Notes: generated by a model not told the origin, from the letters alone. Positions 1-6,118 are shown, numbered from the stretch's first letter. The stretch: 7,093 bases of DNA from DATKWF01 sp035529715 (GCA_035529715.1 DATKWF010000028.1:1-7093); one strand, 5' to 3'. Program-made: numbers and translations.

Positions 1-730
1 CGCCGCCGGTAATGTGCGCCATGCCCTTAACCATTGGCAGCACCGGCTTCAACTGGTGGTAATAGCTGCGGTGGGGTTCCAGAAGCTCCTCACCCAGAGT
101 CCGACCCAGCTCAGGGTAGTGCTTTTTCAACTGGTCAACGCCGAAAATCCGGCGCACCAGGGAGTAACCATTGGTATGCAATCCGCTGGAGGGCAAACCG
201 ACAATGGTATCACCGGCTGCTATTTTCTCCCCCATGATAATCCCCTCCTTCTCCACCACGCCGATGATAAAACCAACCAGGTCGTAGTCCTGCCCGGCAT
301 AAATTCCGGGCATCTCGGCTGTCTCGCCGCCGATTAGGGCACAGCCAACTTCGCGGCAAGCCTTAGCCAACCCTTGAGCAACGGCTTCTACCTGCTCCGG
401 CACCAGCTTGCCCATAGCAATGTAATCCAGGAAAAAGAGCGGCTCAGCGCCGCAGGTGAGGATGTCATTAACGCAGTGGTTGACCAGGTCAATGCCGATG
501 GTATCGTGTTTATTCAGAGCACCGGCAATCTTAAGTTTGGTGCCCACCCCGTCAACACTGGACACCAGGACCGGCTTTTTGTACCCCTTGAATTCAAAAA
601 GCCCGCCAAAGAACCCAAAGCCACTCAAGACCTCGGGGCGGCGGGTGGACTGAGCCTGCTTTTTAATCAGTTCTTTAGCTCTGGCCGCAATATCAATATT
701 AACACCTGCGGCGGCATAGGTTTGCTTAAT
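1..730 (-). CDS. purM: Phosphoribosylformylglycinamidine cyclo-ligase (AIR synthetase), 3' end outside the window
   Basis: PurM catalyses the ATP-dependent ring closure of formylglycinamidine ribonucleotide (FGAM) to aminoimidazole ribonucleotide (AIR), the fifth step of cytoplasmic purine synthesis. I translated the minus strand by hand: 243 residues are open without interruption and the gene leaves the window at base 1. The family is usually about 340-350 residues, so roughly the last 100 are missing. Visible landmarks are TRRPEV (29-34), DGVGTKLKIA (60-69), DLVNHCVNDILTCGAEP (81-97), GGETAEMPG (134-142) and LPSSGLHTNGYSLVRR. The frame is closed by TAA at 769-767, and between it and the conserved N-terminus there is no ATG, GTG or TTG. 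The best start is ATT at 730-728, giving MKQTYAAAGVNID, which matches normal PurM N-termini. It lies 145 nt downstream of speE on the same strand. The identity is secure; the start codon is an inference. Confidence 0.93.
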   Translation of the reverse strand, partial: MKQTYAAAGVNIDIAARAKELIKKQAQSTRRPEVLSGFGFFGGLFEFKGYKKPVLVSSVDGVGTKLKIAGALNKHDTIGIDLVNHCVNDILTCGAEPLFFLDYIAMGKLVPEQVEAVAQGLAKACREVGCALIGGETAEMPGIYAGQDYDLVGFIIGVVEKEGIIMGEKIAAGDTIVGLPSSGLHTNGYSLVRRIFGVDQLKKHYPELGRTLGEELLEPHRSYYHQLKPVLPMVKGMAHITGG

Positions 731-737
731 CTGCCTT

Positions 738-743
738 ACCCCC
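738..743 (-). promoter_or_regulatory. Ribosome binding site supporting the ATT start of purM
   Basis: Read on the minus strand this is GGGGGT, 7 nt before the ATT at 730. It can pair along all six bases with the 16S anti-Shine-Dalgarno sequence if one G-U wobble is allowed. The distance is close to that of the clear speD site. It is the main sequence support for a non-canonical purM start. Confidence 0.45.
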
Positions 744-763
744 GTGCCAGGATATCCTACTTT

Positions 764-792
764 AGATTACCAGAAACCGAGCTTAAACTCAA
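764..792 (-). promoter_or_regulatory. Candidate sigma-70 promoter for purM
   Basis: On the minus strand TTGAGT (792-787) is followed after 17 nt by TAATCT (769-764). The -35 matches TTGACA at four of six positions. The -10 keeps the three most conserved bases of TATAAT (first T, second A, last T). Transcription would begin about 25-30 nt before the ATT start. It is a weak candidate; purM could equally be read through from speDE, since no clear terminator follows speE. Confidence 0.3.
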
Positions 793-875
793 ATATAAAC
801 AGGGGAGGGGAACACAGGAGGCGATAGTAACCAAACAACAATAAGGTGGGAAAAATTGACTTGAAGTATTGAGGT

Positions 876-1796
876 CTAGTCGCGGTAGAGATAAAGGGGA
901 TCTTTATCAGTAATGAGCCTTTTCTGTTTTGCCAGGGCTTCCCTCAGGTATTTAGGTAAAGAGAACATCCCCTGATGAGTCAAACCATCATAAAATTTCA
1001 GTCCGGTTAGTGACCTGGCTGAAATCCTGTTGTCCACCTCAGCCGGTGAAAGCAAGGCCGGGTTGAGATTTGGTGAAGCCAGGCAAAATCCCCAAGGACC
1101 GCCAAAACAGGGAACATCCACCTGATAAGGACAGACTATCGGGAAAACGCTTTTCAGCGTGTTATTGACTGCGGTAAAGTTCAGCAGCTCGGTCAGGCTG
1201 GCTGACCCGGCTTGAGTACAAATAATACCGTTATCGGCAAGTCTATCTTGGGCTAGCTTGTAAAATTCCTTGGTGTAAAGTAAATAAGCTGGCCCTTCCT
1301 CTAGCGGGTCGGGTAAATCAATAATAACTACGTCAAATTTTTCGCCGCTTTTAGCCAGATAATCTCTGGCATCAGTGTGACGCAACTCGGTTCGTCTATC
1401 TTCGAAAGAGCCATGGCTGTGGTTGGGCAGGTATTGCTTGCAGAGAGCTATCACCTCATCATCAATATCAACCATCACCGCCCTTTTTACTGTCTTGTGG
1501 GATAGGACTTCCCTCAGGGTAGCTCCCTCACCACCCCCGGCAATAAAAACCGTCTCGGGGCAGGGATGGGTTATCATTGATGGCTGCACCAGAGCCTCAT
1601 GATAGATAAACTCGTCCATCTCGCTGGATTGAATCTTGCCATCCAGCGCCAGAAATTTACCGAATCTAGAACTACGAATTACCTCGGCAGATTGGAACTT
1701 TGTCTGCCCGGTATACAACGTCTCTTCGAAGCTGTGCAGTTGGATGAAGTTTCGGCTTATTCTATCGTGGAACCATTTACTAGGGTCTGTGTCCAT
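876..1796 (-). CDS. speE: Polyamine aminopropyltransferase (spermidine synthase family)
   Basis: This cytoplasmic enzyme transfers the aminopropyl group of decarboxylated AdoMet to an amine acceptor, releasing methylthioadenosine. The 306 residues fit the family's usual 280-315. An N-terminal beta domain leads to YHEALVQPSMITHP (66-79), the nucleotide-binding GGGEGATLREV (87-97), the ribose-binding acidic stretch MVDIDDE (108-114) and the catalytic loop DLPDP (160-164) with Asp160 and Asp163. From memory, the GPAYLLYTKEFY stretch (168-179) and the overall layout resemble Thermus SpeE, which uses agmatine, more than E. coli SpeE; the acceptor (putrescine or agmatine) cannot be decided here. 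I chose ATG at 1796 because TAGGA lies 8 nt upstream, overlapping the speD stop. A GTG at 1820 would add 8 residues and overlap speD, but has no visible ribosome site. It follows speD, which makes its co-substrate, by 10 nt, so co-transcription and coupling are likely. Confidence 0.93.
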   Translation of the reverse strand: MDTDPSKWFHDRISRNFIQLHSFEETLYTGQTKFQSAEVIRSSRFGKFLALDGKIQSSEMDEFIYHEALVQPSMITHPCPETVFIAGGGEGATLREVLSHKTVKRAVMVDIDDEVIALCKQYLPNHSHGSFEDRRTELRHTDARDYLAKSGEKFDVVIIDLPDPLEEGPAYLLYTKEFYKLAQDRLADNGIICTQAGSASLTELLNFTAVNNTLKSVFPIVCPYQVDVPCFGGPWGFCLASPNLNPALLSPAEVDNRISARSLTGLKFYDGLTHQGMFSLPKYLREALAKQKRLITDKDPLYLYRD

Positions 1797-1806
1797 GAGT
1801 CCTTTC

Positions 1807-2172
1807 CTAAGCTCTAACACCGACTGTTAAAAGCCCGCGCTGTATCTCAATCATAGAGTGGCTTTCAGCACCAAGCCTTTCTATCATCAGCTCGGCTGCT
1901 TTCTCTGGCTGGACGGAATTACCACAGGTAAAAATATCGGCGGCAGCATAGCCATATTCTGGCCAGGTATGAATAAACAGATGGGACTCGGCAATAATTA
2001 CCACCCCGCTTACCCCCTGTGGGCTAAAGTGGTGAAAGGACTCACCCAAGACGGTAGCACCACATTCTTCTGCCGCTGCCAGCAGGGTACTCCTGAGAAA
2101 GCTCAGGTCATTCAACACCTCCTTGTCACAGCCCTTGAGTTCCAGAAGTAAATGTCTACCTAGTGCATTCAA
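1807..2172 (-). CDS. speD: S-adenosylmethionine decarboxylase proenzyme, prokaryotic class 1B type
   Basis: SpeD decarboxylates AdoMet to give the aminopropyl donor used by SpeE. It is a pyruvoyl enzyme that cleaves itself. The 121-residue length is typical of the short bacterial/archaeal (SpeH-like) class. The cleavage site is Glu62-Ser63 in AESHLFIHTWPEYGYAA, where Ser63 becomes the pyruvoyl group. His68 and Cys83 (in DIFTCG) stand at the positions known for the Thermotoga maritima enzyme (Ser63, His68, Cys83), so the proenzyme looks fully functional. The start is TTG at 2172, giving MNALGRHLLLEL, the usual family N-terminus. It has a perfect TAAGGAGG (2188-2181) 8 nt upstream. The ATG at 2168 is out of frame. 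The gene stops 10 nt before speE and begins 123 nt after the DRTGG-protein gene, with a promoter candidate between. Confidence 0.95.
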   Translation of the reverse strand: MNALGRHLLLELKGCDKEVLNDLSFLRSTLLAAAEECGATVLGESFHHFSPQGVSGVVIIAESHLFIHTWPEYGYAAADIFTCGNSVQPEKAAELMIERLGAESHSMIEIQRGLLTVGVRA

Positions 2173-2180
2173 TCACCTGC

Positions 2181-2188
2181 CCTCCTTA
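2181..2188 (-). promoter_or_regulatory. Ribosome binding site deciding the TTG start of speD
   Basis: Minus-strand TAAGGAGG is an eight-base perfect complement of the 16S 3' end. It lies 8 nt before TTG at 2172 and fixes that codon as the start. Its first four bases also form part of a possible hairpin arm (see 2185-2204). Confidence 0.8.
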
Positions 2189-2204
2189 GAAAAATTTTCT
2201 TAAG
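2185..2204 (-). promoter_or_regulatory. Possible hairpin in the speD leader overlapping the ribosome site
   Basis: On the minus strand CTT-A-AGAAA pairs with TTTCT-AAG across a short loop, giving eight base pairs with one bulged A. The right arm contains the first bases of the speD Shine-Dalgarno sequence. Just upstream (about 2206-2235) CCTGG and CCAGG form a further stem extended by G-U pairs. The helices are AU-rich or wobble-rich, so they may be weak. Translational control or attenuation is possible but unproven. I do not recognise any named riboswitch class here. Confidence 0.25.
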
Positions 2205-2259
2205 CCACCTGGCCCCTAAGTCAAACCAGGCAACTCCCGACCTTTAAGGGACAAGTCAA

Positions 2260-2288
2260 ATTCTATAACACTATACCTTGTTAAACAA
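2260..2288 (-). promoter_or_regulatory. Candidate sigma-70 promoter for speD-speE
   Basis: Minus-strand TTGTTT (2288-2283) and TAGAAT (2265-2260) are separated by 17 nt. The -10 matches TATAAT at five of six bases; the -35 matches only TTG. The transcript would have a leader of about 80 nt before the TTG start at 2172. It lies wholly in the gap after the DRTGG-protein gene. Confidence 0.45.
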
Positions 2289-2295
2289 TAACTTT

Positions 2296-3327
2296 TTAGC
2301 TGGATAAACCCAACCCTTTATATATGGGATGAAAGCCGAGGTGCTGCTCCATAATTTCGCTAAGCTTCGGCAACTTCTTTTCCTGGCTGAATCTGCCCTT
2401 AGCCAGAGCGTTTTCAATGGCCTGGATTATAGAATCGGGGTCACTCTCAGTCAAGATAATAGGAACGCCCTTGTCCTCTGCACGGTAACGGACAGAATAG
2501 ATCGGGGGGTTGGTGCCACTGATGATGAGGCACTTTGTTGGCGTCTCCAGAGCGGCTAGCTGTGCATCCGGGCGGTTATCCCGGACTACAACCGCCTTAT
2601 CGGGTTTACGCCCAAAATATTCCAGCCCGGAGTCAACGTACATCGCCTCTACCATAAAGTTTTCCACCAGCTCCGCTGATTTCTCAGCGTTGTTGATTAT
2701 TTCTCCCTGAACGTAATGAGCCAGTTCCCCAATGGTTAAGCTGAGTAGGAACCTGTCCTCAGGGAGTACGCCCAGGATAGACAACTCCGACTCACTGAAA
2801 CTGGAAGTTATCTCTTCACATACCCGCATCAGTTGACTTCCCGGCACCTTATTCAGGACAAGACCGAGCAGGTTTTCCCCGAAGCCCTTATAGGTATCAA
2901 TAAACTTTGTGATGGGTGATTGATTGGCATAGCCTTCAACAATGATGACCCTGGCGTTCAGTGCCTCGGCTATCAGGTAAGAAGCTTTGCTTTGAGTGTC
3001 ATCCGGACTCTTTCCGCATGTGCCCTCCACAATGACTACGTCTTTACCCTGTGAAACTCTGGCATAGGTCTCTTTAATCTTATTATTGGACAGGGTTCCC
3101 CCCTCGCCAATAAGTGGGCAAAGAGAGTCGGCCGGCCCCGATAAAGCTAAAATTTGCTTCATGAATACAGCATCACGGTCATTACCTGCCTCTGGTCTTT
3201 TATCTGAAATAATCGGTTTGAAAAAGCCCACTTTCTTGCCCTCATCCAGAAAATGCTTGCCTAAGCCGGCGCAAATTGCGGTCTTGCCGACAGCTTCTTC
3301 TGAGGAAACAACATATAACGCTACCAA
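2296..3327 (-). CDS. BioD-like P-loop plus DRTGG domain protein (phosphotransacetylase N-terminal-like), no catalytic PTA domain
   Basis: The 343-residue protein has two parts. Residues 1 to about 215 form a BioD-like P-loop domain with the phosphate-binding loop SSEEAVGKTAIC (8-19), DVVIVEGTCG (96-105, Walker B-like) and LGLVLNKVP (154-162). Residues of about 225-310 form a DRTGG domain with EAMYVDSGLEYF (227-238), VVVRDNRPD (246-254) and LETPTKCLIISG (260-271). In long phosphotransacetylases such as E. coli Pta, both domains precede the catalytic PTA_PTB domain; that domain is absent here, so this is not an enzyme of acetyl phosphate synthesis by itself. Known stand-alone relatives (COG0857) have no firm function; a ligand-sensing or regulatory role in acetyl-CoA metabolism is a guess. 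The start is TTG at 3327, preceded by a perfect GGAGGTGA. It has its own promoter, divergent from the amr genes. Confidence 0.85.
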   Translation of the reverse strand: MVALYVVSSEEAVGKTAICAGLGKHFLDEGKKVGFFKPIISDKRPEAGNDRDAVFMKQILALSGPADSLCPLIGEGGTLSNNKIKETYARVSQGKDVVIVEGTCGKSPDDTQSKASYLIAEALNARVIIVEGYANQSPITKFIDTYKGFGENLLGLVLNKVPGSQLMRVCEEITSSFSESELSILGVLPEDRFLLSLTIGELAHYVQGEIINNAEKSAELVENFMVEAMYVDSGLEYFGRKPDKAVVVRDNRPDAQLAALETPTKCLIISGTNPPIYSVRYRAEDKGVPIILTESDPDSIIQAIENALAKGRFSQEKKLPKLSEIMEQHLGFHPIYKGLGLSS

Positions 3328-3330
3328 ACT

Positions 3331-3338
3331 TCACCTCC
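3331..3338 (-). promoter_or_regulatory. Ribosome binding site deciding the TTG start of the DRTGG-protein gene
   Basis: Minus-strand GGAGGTGA is an exact complement of the 16S anti-Shine-Dalgarno region. The GGAGG core lies 6 nt before TTG at 3327. No ATG or GTG is available at this distance in frame, so TTG is the start. Confidence 0.75.
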
Positions 3339-3365
3339 AGCTACATTTCATAAAACTGCCCATCC

Positions 3366-3394
3366 ATTATAATCCCTGGCTCCATATTCGTAAA
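3366..3394 (-). promoter_or_regulatory. Sigma-70 promoter for the DRTGG-protein gene
   Basis: On the minus strand TTTACG (3394-3389) is followed after exactly 17 nt by a perfect TATAAT (3371-3366). Transcription would begin near 3359, giving a leader of about 30 nt. It faces away from the amr promoter about 110 bp to the right. Confidence 0.6.
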
Positions 3395-3478
3395 GTAAGC
3401 CAACTTGAGGCTTAATGGCAAGACCAAGTTGTAAGGCAGGTAACAAATAGCAACGGTCTATAATTGACAATAGTTGAG

Positions 3479-3487
3479 TGATATAAT
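3479..3487 (+). promoter_or_regulatory. Extended -10 promoter for amrS-amrBA
   Basis: TGATATAAT is a perfect TATAAT (3482-3487) with the upstream TG of an extended -10 element, so a -35 box may not be needed. A TTGACA at 3464-3469 is only 12 nt upstream, too close to serve as its -35. A second TATAAT lies at 3459-3464. Transcription would start near 3494, about 23 nt before the ATG at 3517. AGGA (3507-3510) is the ribosome site, 6 nt before the ATG. Confidence 0.5.
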
Positions 3488-3516
3488 TAACTTAAGGAAC
3501 AAAGGCAGGATTAACC

Positions 3517-4551
3517 ATGCATGAGGCATTACTCTATGAAAAGTTACCCGACTCCAGAACAAGGTGCAACACCTGCCAGTGGCGCTGCGGCATAACACCG
3601 GACAAATTTGGTGTCTGCCACATGTATCAGAACAGGGACGGCATCCTGTATAGCATGAATTATGCTAAAGCGTCATCGGTAGCCGCTGACCCGATTGAAA
3701 AGAAGCCTTTGTTCCATTTCTTTCCGGGCAGTCTGGCTTTCTCCATAGGAGGGTGGGGCTGTAATTTCCATTGCCAGCACTGCCAGAACTGGGAAATTTC
3801 ATGTCCGGAAACGGGCGAGCCGTGGCGCGGCTCCCAGGATATCCCACCACAGCTAGCCATTGAACTGACCAGGCGTTATAACTGCCTGGGCATTGCCTGG
3901 ACATACAATGAGCCGACCATCTGGTTTGAGTACACTCTGGACTCAGCCAAGCTGGCCAAGGAAAATAACCTATACACCGTCTATGTAACTAACGGCTACA
4001 CCAGTCCGGAAGCGCTGGACACCATCGGGCCCTATTTAGATGCCTGGCGTGTTGATATTAAGGGCTTCTCCGACCGCTTTTACCGTGACCTGGCCAAGAT
4101 ATCCCGCTGGCGGGGAATACTTGAGGTTGCCAAGCGGGCTAAAACTAAGTGGGATATGCATATTGAGGTAGTTACCAACATCATACCCACCATGAATGAT
4201 GACGACCAGCAGCTTGAGGCACTGGCTAACTGGATAAAAGAGGAGCTGGGCGAACTGACTCCCTGGCATGTAACCAAGTTCTATCCCCATCGCCATTTGC
4301 AGCATTTGCCCCCCACCCCTATATCAACCCTGGAGCGTGCCTATGATATCGGGGAGAAAGCCGGGCTTAAGTTCATCTATGCCGGCAATGTTCCCGGTCA
4401 CCAGAGCGAAAACACCGTATGCTACTCCTGCGGCAAAACGGTGGTAAAGAGGTTTGGCTACCAGACTGAAGTGGTAGGCCTTAATGGCTCAAAATGCAAG
4501 TTCTGTGGGGCAGAACTCAACTTCAGAACAAAGGAGAGGCAACATGATTAG
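3517..4551 (+). CDS. amrS: AmmeMemoRadiSam system radical SAM enzyme (AmrS)
   Basis: This 344-residue protein is a radical SAM enzyme of the group related to pyruvate formate-lyase activase (COG1180). The [4Fe-4S] cluster motif is CNFHCQHC, with Cys82, Cys86 and Cys89 in CX3CX2C spacing after SIGGWG. Downstream are AWTYNEPTIWFEY (127-139), YVTNGY (156-161) and WRVDIKGF (177-184), all typical of this group. Two further cysteine groups flank the barrel: Cys17, Cys20, Cys24 and Cys34 at the N-terminus, and Cys302, Cys305, Cys327 and Cys330 at the C-terminus, the latter like a zinc ribbon. The family forms a conserved trio with Memo and AMMECR1 proteins, which follow at once here; the start of the next gene overlaps its stop by 8 nt. 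The substrate is unknown; protein modification has been suggested for the system from context. No sign of an export signal, so it is cytoplasmic. The assignment to AmrS is firm because of both sequence and neighbour. Confidence 0.93.
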   Translation: MHEALLYEKLPDSRTRCNTCQWRCGITPDKFGVCHMYQNRDGILYSMNYAKASSVAADPIEKKPLFHFFPGSLAFSIGGWGCNFHCQHCQNWEISCPETGEPWRGSQDIPPQLAIELTRRYNCLGIAWTYNEPTIWFEYTLDSAKLAKENNLYTVYVTNGYTSPEALDTIGPYLDAWRVDIKGFSDRFYRDLAKISRWRGILEVAKRAKTKWDMHIEVVTNIIPTMNDDDQQLEALANWIKEELGELTPWHVTKFYPHRHLQHLPPTPISTLERAYDIGEKAGLKFIYAGNVPGHQSENTVCYSCGKTVVKRFGYQTEVVGLNGSKCKFCGAELNFRTKERQHD

Positions 4552-5860
4552 GCAGCCAGTTGTTGCCGGGCAGTTCTATCCGGCGTCAGCTTCTCAGCTC
4601 AGGGCATTAATTGAGATGATGGTCAATGAGAAAGCAGAGAAGCAAGAGGTAATCGGTCTGGTCTCACCCCACGCCGGATATCCTTACTCCGGACCGGTAG
4701 CCGGTGCCGTTTTCTCCAGGATTGAATTTAAAGATACTTTTATCATTATGGGGCCAAACCACACCGGCAGGGGAAAGCCACTGAGCATCATGACTCAGGG
4801 TACCTGGGAAACACCTCTGGGTAATGTAAAAATCGACTCGGAGCTGGCCAGGCAGATTTTAGACGGTTCAAGTTACCTGCAGGAGGACGAGGCTGCCCAC
4901 CAGCACGAACACTCCATTGAAGTGCAGTTGCCATTCCTGCAGTATTTCAAGCCGGACATCCGCATAGTGCCCATCATTCTGTCTTTTGCCAGCGGTGAGG
5001 CTTATAAGGAAATCGGCAGGGACATCGCCAGGGCGGTGAAGGAACTGAAGAGAGAGGTGGTGCTCGTTGCCAGCAGCGACATGACCCACTACGAGCCGCA
5101 GGAGGTAGCCCAGCAAAAGGATGCGCAGGCTATAGACGCCATACTGGCTCTTGACGAGGATGAACTATTAAAGCGGGTTGAAGAACTGGACATATCAATG
5201 TGTGGCTACGCACCAGCAGTCAGCCTTATCGCCGCCGCCAGAGAACTGGGAGCAAAATCGGCAGAGCTGGTCAAATATCAGACCAGTGGTGATACCACCG
5301 GCGATTATTCCGCCGTGGTCGGCTATGCCGGTATAATCATAACAGCGGTGGAGATGCACCCGCTGGTGAAGCTGGCTAAAGAAACGGTTGAGACCTATGT
5401 TAAAGAGGGCAAGGTCATCACCCCGCCGGATGAGCTTACGCCGGAGATGGAGGAGAAAGCCGGAGTTTTCGTTTCCCTGCACAAGTTTGGTGAGCTGAGG
5501 GGCTGCATCGGCACCTTTGAGCCAACAATGAAGAACGTGGCGGAAGAGATTATCAGCAATGCCGTCAGCTCCGCCACCCGGGACCCCCGCTTCCCCGCTG
5601 TCGCCCCGGAGGAGCTCGGGCAGCTCAGTTACAGCGTGGATGTCCTGACCACGCCGGAGCCGGTAGAGAGTAAGAAACAGCTTGACCCGAAGAAGTACGG
5701 GGTTATCGTGGAGAGAGGGTTCCAGCGGGGCCTGCTCCTCCCCGACCTCAAGGGGGTGGATAGTGTGGACTACCAGATTAACATCTGCCGGCAGAAGGCG
5801 GGCATAGGCCCCGGTGAGCCGGTAAACCTGTACCGGTTTGAGGTTAAGAGGTATAAATAA
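4544..5860 (+). CDS. amrB-amrA: Fused Memo (AmrB) and AMMECR1 (AmrA) protein of the AmmeMemoRadiSam system
   Basis: This 438-residue protein joins two families that are often separate genes. Residues 1-265 are a Memo domain: VVAGQFYPAS (6-15), SPHAGYPYSG (41-50), GPNHTGRG (70-77), HQHEHSIEVQLPFLQY (119-134), SSDMTHYEP (177-185) and MCGYAPA (219-225). His43, His73 and Cys220 correspond, by motif position, to the metal-binding His, His and Cys of human MEMO1. Residues of about 270-438 are an AMMECR1 domain with its hallmark LRGCIG (318-323) and SSATRDPRFPAV (342-353). Start ATG 4544 gives the canonical MIRQPVVAGQFYP and has AAGGAGAGG just upstream. An upstream ATG at 4484 in the same frame would add 20 unrelated residues inside amrS. 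The 8-nt overlap with amrS (ATGATTAG) implies translational coupling. The biochemical function of either domain is not settled; a joint role with AmrS is inferred from the fusion and operon. Confidence 0.93.
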   Translation: MIRQPVVAGQFYPASASQLRALIEMMVNEKAEKQEVIGLVSPHAGYPYSGPVAGAVFSRIEFKDTFIIMGPNHTGRGKPLSIMTQGTWETPLGNVKIDSELARQILDGSSYLQEDEAAHQHEHSIEVQLPFLQYFKPDIRIVPIILSFASGEAYKEIGRDIARAVKELKREVVLVASSDMTHYEPQEVAQQKDAQAIDAILALDEDELLKRVEELDISMCGYAPAVSLIAAARELGAKSAELVKYQTSGDTTGDYSAVVGYAGIIITAVEMHPLVKLAKETVETYVKEGKVITPPDELTPEMEEKAGVFVSLHKFGELRGCIGTFEPTMKNVAEEIISNAVSSATRDPRFPAVAPEELGQLSYSVDVLTTPEPVESKKQLDPKKYGVIVERGFQRGLLLPDLKGVDSVDYQINICRQKAGIGPGEPVNLYRFEVKRYK

Positions 5861-5996
5861 GCTAAGGGGGAATTGAATCAGGCAAAATTACGAGTAAATA
5901 GAACTCTGGGGTAACAATTCGTGGGTGGGTAGCTTTGGGGTTTGTTTTTAGAGTTATGTTAAGTGCTTTGGGATGAAGGGGGATAAATGGGTGTTT

Positions 5997-6048
5997 AAGA
6001 GGGGCGAAGCCCCCTCTTCCCTAACCTCCCCCTCTCCTTTGAAGGAGA
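5997..6048. repeat. Pair of adjacent palindromes, possible small dispersed repeat
   Basis: AAGAGGGG (5997-6004) and CCCCTCTT (6011-6018) form an 8-bp stem with a 6-nt loop. Fifteen bases later TCTCCTT (6033-6039) and AAGGAGA (6042-6048) form a second, tight palindrome. There is no T-run after either, so they are not typical intrinsic terminators. The layout resembles short palindromic intergenic repeats found in many copies in some genomes, but only one copy is in this window, so that is a guess. Confidence 0.4.
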
Positions 6049-6118
6049 ACGACTGAACTCAATAATGAAGTGCCGTTTAGAATAGCAATTAGAGCCTGAG
6101 TCGAGTCCTGTATACTTG

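Noticed and set aside
14..844. Several plus-strand open frames at the left edge
   Set aside because: They lie mostly opposite purM, whose minus-strand frame is conserved and continuous; they show no family motif and no ribosome site.
843..875. Intrinsic terminator after speE
   Set aside because: The minus strand has a TTTTT but only a tiny ACTT/AAGT palindrome before it, so no stable stem is present.
1797..1820. Longer speE start at GTG 1820
   Set aside because: It overlaps the end of speD and has no ribosome site, while ATG 1796 has TAGGA at 8 nt.
3464..3487. TTGACA plus TATAAT as a classical promoter for amrS
   Set aside because: The spacer is only 12 nt, too short for sigma-70; the extended -10 reading is preferred.
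4484..4543. Longer start for the Memo-AMMECR1 protein at ATG 4484
   Set aside because: The extra 20 residues lie inside amrS and resemble nothing in Memo proteins; ATG 4544 gives the canonical N-terminus with a good ribosome site.
5908..5940. Canonical G-quadruplex
   Set aside because: Loops between the runs are about 11, 1 and 7 nt or longer elsewhere, so the strict pattern is not met; kept only as a G-run observation.
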